This document shows, one piece after another, positions 1-5,059 of a stretch of 5,059 nt of DNA (within the stretch, counting starts at the first letter, position 1; every line of letters begins with the position of its first letter). Where the stretch lies: positions 1-5,059 of the forward strand of contig CAISKG010000456.1 in NCBI GenBank assembly GCA_903885855.1, in the 5' to 3' direction. The DNA comes from an uncultured Planctomycetaceae bacterium (GTDB lineage: Bacteria > Planctomycetota > Planctomycetia > Pirellulales > UBA1268). The notes beneath the pieces are model-generated. The model saw only the letters and a list, made by a program, of their open reading frames with translations. It did no database searches and was not told where the DNA came from. A program made the position numbers and the translations under genes.

Positions 1-740
1 CAGGTCAGCACCACCGCCGCCGGGCCCCGGGCGAGCAGCGCGGCGGCCAGTGCCCCCGGCTCGGCGCCGGCGCGGGCCAAGAGCGCCTCCGCCTCGGTCT
101 CGTTGGGGGTGAGGACGTCGACCAGCGCGAGCAGCGCCGCGTCGAGCGGCCGCGCCGGGGCGGGATTGAGGATCACGCGGCGGCCGGCGGCCCGCGCGAT
201 CCCCACCGCGTGCCGCACCGCGTCGAGCGGCACCTCGAGCTGCACCAGGAGCGCGTCGGCCCCCTCGATCGCCGGCCGGGCCCGCTCCACGTCGGCGGCA
301 TCGAGGCGGTCGTTGGCGCCGCCGGCGACGGCGATGGCGTTCTCGCCGCGCCGGTCGAGCTGGATGAGGGCCACGCCGGTGGGGCAGCCAGCGGTGATCG
401 CCACGTGCGCCGTGTCGATCCCCTCGCGGCCGAGGGCCTCGAGCGCCTCGCGCCCCAGGGCGTCGTCCCCCACGCGGGCCACCATCGCGGTGCGCGCCCC
501 GGCCCGGGCGGCGGCGACGGCCTGGTTGGCCCCCTTGCCCCCCTGCACCGCGCGGAACGTGCCCCCCACCACCGTCTCGCCCGGCCGCGGCAGGGCCGGC
601 ACGCGCACCACGAGGTCGGCGTTGATGCTGCCGACGACGCAGACGCTCGCGCGCGGCCGGCCGACCGGGTCTTGTCGGCCGACCGGGTCTTGTCGGCCGA
701 CCGGGTCTTGTCGGCCGACCGGGTCGGGGATCGTGGGCAT
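1..740 (-). CDS. rbsK: Ribokinase (PfkB family), C-terminus cut by window edge
   Basis: Ribokinase phosphorylates D-ribose to ribose-5-phosphate with ATP in the cytoplasm, feeding the pentose phosphate pathway. The 246 visible residues (the family is about 300) carry the ribokinase hallmarks in order: substrate-binding start GSINADLVV (37-45), PfkB signature 1 around GGKGANQAVAAARAG (67-81), VGDDALG (90-96), NPAPA (192-196) and TPNETEAEA (211-219). The ATP-site/catalytic GAGD motif lies beyond the left edge. The ATG at 740 is the only start codon placed sensibly before the core; no strong Shine-Dalgarno precedes it, so translation may depend on the upstream hydrolase gene, whose stop lies 29 bp away. 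Residues 1-31 form an extension absent from ordinary ribokinases, which begin almost directly at the VVGSIN strand; it is made of a DPVGRQ repeat. A related PfkB sugar kinase with another substrate is possible; the NPAPA and PNE motifs favour ribokinase. Confidence 0.88.
   Translation of the reverse strand, partial: MPTIPDPVGRQDPVGRQDPVGRQDPVGRPRASVCVVGSINADLVVRVPALPRPGETVVGGTFRAVQGGKGANQAVAAARAGARTAMVARVGDDALGREALEALGREGIDTAHVAITAGCPTGVALIQLDRRGENAIAVAGGANDRLDAADVERARPAIEGADALLVQLEVPLDAVRHAVGIARAAGRRVILNPAPARPLDAALLALVDVLTPNETEAEALLARAGAEPGALAAALLARGPAAVVLT
654..725 (-). repeat. Tandem 18-bp repeat, four units, inside the rbsK 5' end
   Basis: Three perfect 18-bp units (708-725, 690-707, 672-689) and one degenerate unit (654-671, three base changes) lie head to tail. 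In the ribokinase frame each unit reads DPVGRQ, the last DPVGRP (residues 6-29). The unit length is a multiple of three, so gain or loss of copies keeps the frame. Each perfect unit also contains the 8-bp palindrome TCGGCCGA. Confidence 0.95.
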
Positions 741-769
741 GGCGGGGCCGGGCAGGAAGGGGAGGCCGG

Positions 770-1687
770 TCACTTCCCGGCGGCGAGGTGCTCGTCGAAC
801 CACTCCGCCATCGCCTCGAACATGCGCCGGTTGCCGTCGGCGTCGAAGCCGTGGGCCGCCCCCTCGATCACGAGGAGGCGCGTCGGCACCGCGGCGGCGG
901 TCAAGGCGTCGTGGATCTTCTCGCTGTGCCACAGCGGCACGAGCTCGTCCTTGTCGCCGTGCACCAGCAGCGTGGGGGCGTCGTCGGCCGACACCTGATG
1001 CAGGGGCGAGAACCGCTCCCCCTGCTCCCGGGGAAACTTGAGCGCCGGGAATCGCTCGAGGAATCCGGCGGCCGGATCGAGGTAGGGGCCGAGGTCGGTG
1101 GGGGGGAAGATCGCCGCCACGGCCGCCACCCGCGGCGCGCCGGCCGCCGCGTCGTTGGTGGTGGTGCCGAGCATGAGGGAGAGGTGGCCGCCGGCGCTGG
1201 CCCCGAAGACGCCGATTCGCTTCGGGTCGATGCCGTGGTCGGCGGCATGGTCGGCGACGTGCGCGAGCGCCTTGCGCACGTCGGTGACGATCTCCGGGAT
1301 CACGTAGCGCGGGCTGCTGCCATGGCGCACGGTGCAGACGGTGTAGCCGCGGTCGAGGAACGGCCGGGTGAAGGGGGCCATCGCCGCCGGCGGCATCCAC
1401 TGCGACACCCAGCCGCCGCTGACCATGAACAGCAGGCAGGGAGCGGGGGCGTTCCCCTCCCGGGCACGCGGCCGGAAAACGTCGTAGGTGAGGGCCAGGC
1501 CGTCCTTGTGGCCGTAGACGACGTCGGCGGTGACGTCGACGCCCGGGAGAGCGGGCTCGTCGGCGCGGGCGCCGGGCCCGAGGAGCGCGCCGAGACACAC
1601 CAGCGCCGCCGTCCATGCCGCGGTCAGCGCCGCGGGTCCGCGGGGCCGGGCGGGAGCGTGTCCACGGGCAGGGCAGGGGAGGCTCAT
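770..1687 (-). CDS. Secreted alpha/beta-hydrolase, BD-FAE-like esterase
   Basis: A 305-residue alpha/beta-hydrolase probably acting as a carbohydrate esterase or related carboxylesterase outside the cytoplasm. Residues 1-42 look like a Sec signal peptide: an Arg-containing start, a hydrophobic stretch (about 19-37) and an ARA/DE cleavage site after Ala42. The mature part has an oxyanion-loop segment VSGGW (89-93), nucleophile motif GASAGG with Ser164, an acid in HGDKDELVP (probably Asp247), and His279 in AAHGF, giving a complete Ser-Asp-His triad. The layout matches the bacterial feruloyl/acetyl-xylan esterase (BD-FAE) and dienelactone-hydrolase-like families; the substrate cannot be read from sequence. 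The ATG overlaps the pgi TGA as ATGA, and GAGGAA sits six bases upstream (1694-1699), so the start is well supported and translational coupling to pgi is likely. The same frame stays open upstream to about 2524, but that part is only the shadow of pgi. Confidence 0.88.
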   Translation of the reverse strand: MSLPCPARGHAPARPRGPAALTAAWTAALVCLGALLGPGARADEPALPGVDVTADVVYGHKDGLALTYDVFRPRAREGNAPAPCLLFMVSGGWVSQWMPPAAMAPFTRPFLDRGYTVCTVRHGSSPRYVIPEIVTDVRKALAHVADHAADHGIDPKRIGVFGASAGGHLSLMLGTTTNDAAAGAPRVAAVAAIFPPTDLGPYLDPAAGFLERFPALKFPREQGERFSPLHQVSADDAPTLLVHGDKDELVPLWHSEKIHDALTAAAVPTRLLVIEGAAHGFDADGNRRMFEAMAEWFDEHLAAGK

Positions 1688-3324
1688 GGGAGATTCCTCG
1701 CGGAACGGATGCGGCGGATGAGGGCGTTGGTGGAGGCGTCGTGGTCGAGGGCCGGGGGCGAGGGGCTGTCGAGTTCCGGCAGAATCCGCCCGGCGAGCAC
1801 CTTGCCCAGTTCCACCCCCCACTGGTCGAAGGAGTTGATCCCCCACACCGCCCCCTGCGTGAACACGCTGTGCTCGTAGAAGGCCACCAGCGCGCCGAGC
1901 GTGGCGGGGGTGAGCCGGTCGTAGAGGATCGTGCTGGAGGGGATGTCGCCGGGAAACTCCCGGTGGGGCACGAGCCGGGCGGCGGTGCCCTCGGCGGAAA
2001 CCTCCTCGGCGGTCTTGCCGAAGGCCAGGGCCTCGGCCTGCGCGAGCATGTTCGCCAGGAGCATCGATTGGTGGCGTCCCAGCGCGTGGAGCGGGTGGAT
2101 CGCGCCCAGGAAGTCGCAGGGGATGCGCTGCGTGCCCTGGTGGATGAGCTGGTAGAAGGAATGCTGGCCGTTGGTGCCCGGCTCCCCCCACACCACCGGG
2201 CCGGTGGGGTGGTCGACCAGCGTGCCGTCGAGGCAGACACGCTTGCCGTTGCTCTCCATCGAGAGCTGCTGCAGGTAGGCGGGGAAGCGTTTGAGATACT
2301 GGTCGTAGGGCAGCACCGCCATCGTGGGGGCGAGGCAGATGCTCGCGTTCCAGACCACGAGCAGGCCGTGGAGCACCGGCAGGTTGCGGTCGAACGGCGC
2401 GTCGCGGAAGTGGAGATCCATCTCGCGGAAGCCGGCCAGCAGCGCGGCGAAGTGCTCCGGCCCGATGGCGATCATCGTCGAGAGGCCGATCGCCGAATCC
2501 ATCGAGTAGCGGCCGCCGACCCAATCCCAGAAGCCGAACATGTTCGCGGTGTCGATGCCGAACCGGGCCACCTCGGCGGCGTTGGTGGAGACGGCGACGA
2601 AATGCCGGGCCACGGCCGCCGCGTCACCGCCGCAGCCGGCGAGGAGCCAGTCGCGGGCGGTGGTGGCGTTGGCCATCGTCTCCTGGGTGGTGAACGTCTT
2701 CGACGACACCACGAACAGCGTCTCGGCGGGATCGAGCCCGGCCACCGCCTCGGCGAAGTCGGTGCCGTCGACGTTGCTGACGAAGCGGAAGCCGACGGCG
2801 GGGGTGGCGTAGTGGCGCAGTGCCTCGAACGCCATCACCGGCCCGAGATCGCTGCCGCCGATGCCGATGTTCACCACCGTGCGGATGGGCCGGCCGCCGT
2901 GCCCGAGCCATGTTCCGGCGCGGATCGCCTCGGCGAAGCGGGCCATCCGGCCGAGCACCTCGTGGACCTCCGCCACGACGTCCACGCCGTCGACGGCGTA
3001 GGCATCGCCCTTGGCGGCCCGCAGCGCGACGTGGAGCACGGGGCGCTGCTCGGTGGCGTTGATGCGCTCACCGCGGAGCATGGCTTCGATGCGGTCGCGG
3101 AGGCGCACCTGCTCGGCGAGGTCGAGGAGGTCGCGGAGGATCCCGTCGTCGATCCGCTGCTTGGAGAAGTCGAAGAAGAGCCCGGCCGCCTCGGCCGTGA
3201 ATCGCTCGGCCCGGCCCGGGTCGGCCGTGAACTGCCCGCGGAGCCAGCCCCGGGGCGGAAGCGTGCGGCGCCGTGCTTCGAGGGCCCGCCAGGCGGGGAG
3301 ATCGGTGAGGCGGATCGTCGGCAC
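1684..3324 (-). CDS. pgi: Glucose-6-phosphate isomerase
   Basis: PGI interconverts glucose-6-phosphate and fructose-6-phosphate in glycolysis and gluconeogenesis, in the cytoplasm, normally as a dimer. The 546 residues match the usual bacterial (E. coli-like) length of about 549. Visible features: the phosphosugar-binding SIS segment NIGIGGSDLGP (152-162), SSKTFTTQET (207-216), PGI signature 1 in DWVGGRYSMDSAIG (267-280), the GEPGTNGQHSFYQ block (380-392), and signature 2 in GAVWGINSFDQWGVELGK (491-508). By comparison with known PGIs, the catalytic residues are Glu381, His395, Lys508 and Arg272, all present. The start codon is GTG at 3324-3322, chosen because GGGGAG lies eight bases upstream and the protein then begins at the normal family position. 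An ATG at 3340 is out of frame. It is the first gene of the cluster; its stop overlaps the hydrolase start by four bases. Confidence 0.97.
   Translation of the reverse strand: MPTIRLTDLPAWRALEARRRTLPPRGWLRGQFTADPGRAERFTAEAAGLFFDFSKQRIDDGILRDLLDLAEQVRLRDRIEAMLRGERINATEQRPVLHVALRAAKGDAYAVDGVDVVAEVHEVLGRMARFAEAIRAGTWLGHGGRPIRTVVNIGIGGSDLGPVMAFEALRHYATPAVGFRFVSNVDGTDFAEAVAGLDPAETLFVVSSKTFTTQETMANATTARDWLLAGCGGDAAAVARHFVAVSTNAAEVARFGIDTANMFGFWDWVGGRYSMDSAIGLSTMIAIGPEHFAALLAGFREMDLHFRDAPFDRNLPVLHGLLVVWNASICLAPTMAVLPYDQYLKRFPAYLQQLSMESNGKRVCLDGTLVDHPTGPVVWGEPGTNGQHSFYQLIHQGTQRIPCDFLGAIHPLHALGRHQSMLLANMLAQAEALAFGKTAEEVSAEGTAARLVPHREFPGDIPSSTILYDRLTPATLGALVAFYEHSVFTQGAVWGINSFDQWGVELGKVLAGRILPELDSPSPPALDHDASTNALIRRIRSARNLP
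1694..1699 (-). promoter_or_regulatory. Ribosome binding site of the hydrolase, inside pgi
   Basis: GAGGAA on the minus strand lies six bases before the hydrolase ATG and within the last codons of pgi. Together with the ATGA overlap it fixes the hydrolase start. Confidence 0.7.
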
Positions 3325-3332
3325 GCAGGTCG

Positions 3333-3338
3333 CTCCCC
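3333..3338 (-). promoter_or_regulatory. Ribosome binding site of pgi, deciding a GTG start
   Basis: GGGGAG on the minus strand, eight bases before GTG at 3324. It supports GTG initiation; no in-frame ATG exists nearby. Confidence 0.65.
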
Positions 3339-3390
3339 ATGGCCGTCGGGCAAGGGGCCGGCGGAGGTCGCCGGCTTGACAGGGCCCGCG

Positions 3391-3399
3391 AATCTACCA
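3391..3399 (-). promoter_or_regulatory. Candidate extended -10 promoter for the pgi cluster
   Basis: The minus strand reads TGGTAGATT: an extended -10 TGn followed by TAGATT, four of six matches to TATAAT. It would give a leader of about 60 nt before the pgi GTG. No recognisable -35 stands 16-18 bases upstream, so the call is tentative. Confidence 0.3.
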
Positions 3400-3548
3400 G
3401 AAGCGCCCCGTGGGCCCGGCGGCCGGCACGGGGGCGGTGTGGCGCTGCAAAGCCCCGTACCGATCCAATTGTCGGGCCGCCCGGCGGCCACCGAATCGGG
3501 GAAAACAGGCCGGAAAACGGCCTCCGTCGCGGGAAACGGCATGGTCGC

Positions 3549-3577
3549 TTGACGACCGGTGGCGGTTCGGCTAATTT
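3549..3577 (+). promoter_or_regulatory. Weak sigma70-like promoter candidate, distal to 23S
   Basis: TTGACG (3549-3554), a 17-bp spacer, then TAATTT (3572-3577; three of six matches to TATAAT). It could be an upstream promoter for the 23S unit, about 670 nt before the mature end, or for an undescribed RNA. The -10 is poor. Confidence 0.25.
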
Positions 3578-3733
3578 TCCGGGAGTTCGGCGGCCGATGT
3601 GCCTTTCCCGGCTGCGGTGTCCCCAGGAGCGAGAGTTCCGGGGGGGCTCGCTTGGGAGGCTGCTGCCGAATGGCTCGTGATCCCCGGATCCCGGCCGAAC
3701 CACCTCAGGTTCCGACGCGTACGAAGGTGCCGC

Positions 3734-3773
3734 GTCGCATCCCCTGACGGTGAGATTCGCGGCGAGATGCGAT
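3734..3773 (+). other. Hairpin in the 23S upstream region
   Basis: GTCGCATC (3734-3741) pairs with GATGCGAT (3766-3773): seven Watson-Crick pairs plus one G-U, closing a 24-nt loop. No T-run follows, so it is not an intrinsic terminator. No function is assigned. Confidence 0.4.
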
Positions 3774-3825
3774 CCGGCTCTGTCATGGGTTCGTCGGTCG
3801 TGGGTTGAGGCCCGGCTCGGTTGAT

Positions 3826-3841
3826 CGTGTCTTCGGACGCG
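3826..3841 (+). other. Hairpin with UUCG tetraloop
   Basis: CGTGTC (3826-3831), loop TTCG, GACGCG (3836-3841): a six-pair stem including one G-U pair, capped by the very stable C(UUCG)G tetraloop on the plus strand. No T-run follows, so it resembles a structural RNA element rather than a terminator. Confidence 0.5.
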
Positions 3842-3956
3842 TCACCCGGTCCGAACCTCTGTCCATGGCTGCGAAGCCTTTGGCAGGTCACGGGCCGACC
3901 GCTGTGCGGGTGTCCCCTCGTCGGGGCATGGCATTGCGGTCGGCTTGTTTCGTTCA

Positions 3957-3986
3957 TTGACAATTTGGTCGTGGTAGTTGGCATCT
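3957..3986 (+). promoter_or_regulatory. Candidate promoter of the 23S rRNA unit
   Basis: A perfect -35 hexamer TTGACA (3957-3962) lies in a locally A+T-richer stretch about 290 nt before the mature 23S end, in the right direction. The -10 is not clear: at spacings of 16-19 bp the best matches are TGGCAT (3979-3984) and CATCTT (3982-3987), each three of six. Either the -10 is divergent in this lineage or the match is fortuitous. Confidence 0.4.
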
Positions 3987-4003
3987 TGAAAGAATGCCGG
4001 AGG

Positions 4004-4019
4004 CCCGTCTACGGACGGG
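4004..4019 (+). other. Leader hairpin with UACG tetraloop
   Basis: CCCGTC (4004-4009), loop TACG, GACGGG (4014-4019): a perfect six-pair stem with a C(UACG)G loop of the stable UNCG class. It would sit close to the 5' end of a transcript starting from the promoter candidate at 3957. No T-run follows. Confidence 0.55.
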
Positions 4020-4045
4020 ATTCCTCGGCGTTCTCCCAAGGCTCG

Positions 4046-4092
4046 AGCTCCAGGTTTCGTCGTCGGCGCAAGCCGGCTGCGGGCCGGGAGCT
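4046..4092 (+). other. Leader two-stem element with GCAA tetraloop
   Basis: An outer helix AGCTCC (4046-4051) with GGAGCT (4087-4092) encloses an inner hairpin, GTCGGC (4062-4067) with GCCGGC (4072-4077), one pair being U-G, capped by the GNRA loop GCAA (4068-4071). It fits a folded pre-rRNA leader. No canonical boxA was seen nearby. Confidence 0.4.
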
Positions 4093-4153
4093 TAGCGAGA
4101 AAAAAACGTTACCCCCCCGAGTGGTGTCGGCGCGCTTGCCGGCGATGATTCGG

Positions 4154-4242
4154 GGGTCGAGTGTAGAAAAAACTCGATGAGAAGGCCCGTTTTCTGGTCC
4201 GGATCCCCTCGGGGAGCCGGCCGGTCTGCGAGCACTCGATTC
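4154..4242 (+). other. Leader helix ending just before the 23S 5' end, with rival hairpin
   Basis: The segment 4154-4164 can pair with 4232-4242 over eleven positions (three G-U), with core TCGAGTG/CACTCGA, closing four bases before the predicted mature 5' end. The same upstream arm can instead form a local hairpin, TCGAGT (4157-4162) with ACTCGA (4172-4177). Within the large loop a further hairpin at 4199-4220 has eight pairs, one A/G mismatch and loop CTCG. A role in pre-23S folding or processing is inference. Confidence 0.4.
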
Positions 4243-4246
4243 GGGT

Positions 4247-5059
4247 GGTCAAGCTACAAAGGGCGCATGGGGGATGTCTAGGCATCAGGAGGCTTTGAAG
4301 GGCGCGGAAGACTGCGATAAGCCCGGGGAAACCGTCAAACAGGTGATGATCCCGGGATTCCCGAACAGACCGTGTCTGAATCCATAGGACACGAGTAGCG
4401 AACGCGGAGAACTGAAACATCTCAGTATCCGCAGGAACAGAAAGAAAAATCGATTTCCTCAGTAGTGGCGAGCGAACGGGAAACAGCCCAAACCGAAGTG
4501 GTTTCCACTTCGGGGTTGTAGGGCCCTCCACCGGAGTTACCAAACAATCGGCTAGCAGAACGATCTGGAAAGGTCGTCCATAGAGGGTGACAGGCCCGTA
4601 TGCGAAAGCTGGTTGTCTCTGGAGGGTACCCTGAGTAGGTCGAGTCACGTGGAACCTCGACTGAATCCGCGGGGACCATCCCGCAAGGCTAAATACTCCC
4701 TGATGACCGATAGTGAACAAGTAGAGCGATCGAAAGATGAGAAGAACCCCTGTTAGGGGAGGAATGTGAACCTGAAACCATGTGCCTACAAGCGGTCGGA
4801 GCGCTATGGCGTAAGCAATGCGTGACGGCGTGCCTTTTGCATAATGATCCGGCGAGTTACCGTCAGCGGCTCGGTTAAGGCCCTCAGGGCCGAAGCCACA
4901 GGGAAACCGAGTCTGAATAGGGCGACTTATGGTCGCTGGTGGTAGACGCGAAACTGCACGAACTACCCATGAGCAGGTTGAACCGCGGGTCAAACCGCGT
5001 GGAGGACCGAACCCACTTGGGTTGAAAACCGAGGGGATGACTTGTGGGGAGGAGTGAAA
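4247..5059 (+). rRNA. rrl: 23S ribosomal RNA, 5' part, cut by right edge
   Basis: This is the 5' third of the large-subunit rRNA. The predicted 5' end GGTCAAGCTACAAAG aligns with the E. coli start GGTTAAGCGACTAAG. Conserved blocks follow in order: TGAATCCATAGG (4378-4389), AACTGAAACATCT, GTAGTGGCGAGCGAACGGG, TCTGGAAAGG, AAGGCTAAATACTCC, CCGATAGTGAAC, GAACCTGAAACC, GGGAAACCGAGTCTGAA, GAGCAGGTTGAA, TGGAGGACCGAACC and GGATGACTTGTGG. About 813 nt of a usual ~2,900 are present, covering domain I and the start of domain II. The variable stretch after 4480 has the longer Bacillus-type form (GGGGTTGTAGGG and a hairpin), not the shorter E. coli one. No intervening sequence is evident. No 16S gene or spacer tRNA precedes it within 900 bp. 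The exact 5' end is uncertain by a few bases. Confidence 0.97.

Larger units (their letters stand above)
3325..3956. other. Non-coding region between pgi and the 23S gene
   Basis: No reading frame here has a recognisable family motif together with a ribosome binding site. I found no tRNA T-loop pattern, no 16S 3' end, and no signatures of SRP RNA, RNase P RNA or tmRNA. The stretch holds the possible pgi promoter, one weak plus-strand promoter candidate and two hairpins, listed separately. It may be the distal leader or upstream regulatory region of the rRNA unit; that is inference. Confidence 0.6.

Noticed and set aside
1688..2524. In-frame upstream extension of the hydrolase reading frame to 584 residues
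   Set aside because: It covers the pgi coding region in another frame of the same strand, has low-complexity Arg/Pro/Ala composition, and precedes a clear signal peptide and ribosome binding site at 1687.
3376..3381. Perfect TTGACA on the plus strand near the pgi start
   Set aside because: No -10-like hexamer stands at 16-18 bp (AGAAGC at 17), so it is likely a chance match.
1615..3552. Long open frame of 645 codons on the plus strand
   Set aside because: It lies antisense to pgi, whose family identity is certain. The translated product is Gly/Glu/His/Arg-rich with no motif, as expected for a high-G+C shadow frame.
3559..3747. Short plus-strand frame with an HNH-like GGRCAFPGC segment
   Set aside because: The segment resembles the zinc-binding start of some HNH nucleases, but the frame is only 62 codons, has a GTG start without a ribosome binding site, and lacks the downstream His residues. 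Probably coincidence.
3911..3928. CCCC/GGGG hairpin with a five-base loop
   Set aside because: Only four G-C pairs and no T-run; too weak in such G+C-rich DNA to call a terminator or a structural element.
3571..3984. 137-codon minus-strand frame between pgi and 23S
   Set aside because: No family motif, no Shine-Dalgarno before its ATG, and a composition typical of a random frame.
3821..4180. 119-codon plus-strand frame upstream of 23S
   Set aside because: It runs through the hairpin-rich leader, has no ribosome binding site and no recognisable domain.
4109..4993. 294-codon open frame on the minus strand across the 23S gene
   Set aside because: It is antisense to conserved rRNA; such frames are a well-known source of false protein annotations.

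Overview
The window looks like chromosomal DNA from a very G+C-rich bacterium, most likely a planctomycete of the Pirellula/Rhodopirellula type. This is inferred from three things: the high G+C content, a signal-peptide-bearing BD-FAE-like esterase of a kind common in that group, and a 23S rRNA gene with no 16S gene in front of it, an arrangement known from Pirellula and relatives. No species can be named, and other lineages with unlinked rRNA genes, such as Thermus, are not formally excluded.

Left part (1-3324, all minus strand): a compact three-gene cluster, read from right to left. It starts with pgi (glucose-6-phosphate isomerase, complete, GTG start). Next is a secreted alpha/beta-hydrolase/esterase whose ATG overlaps the pgi stop codon in an ATGA. 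Last, after a 29-bp gap, comes a ribokinase (rbsK-like) whose C-terminal part runs off the left edge. The ribokinase has an unusual N-terminal extension encoded by four tandem 18-bp units. Together the genes suggest sugar handling: a secreted esterase that may trim polysaccharide substituents, a sugar kinase feeding the pentose phosphate pool, and PGI linking F6P and G6P.

Middle part (3325-4246): about 920 bp with no convincing protein gene. It separates pgi from the divergent 23S gene. It contains a possible extended -10 promoter for pgi, two candidate plus-strand promoters (near 3549 and 3957, the second with a perfect TTGACA), and several well-formed hairpins. These include UUCG and UACG tetraloops, a GCAA tetraloop, and a long helix ending just before the mature 23S 5' end. 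There is no 16S 3' end and no spacer tRNA.

Right part (4247-5059, plus strand): the first ~813 nt of a 23S rRNA gene (domain I and the start of domain II), cut by the right edge. Its variable regions resemble the longer Bacillus-type form. Two normally conserved segments are diverged in a lineage-specific way.
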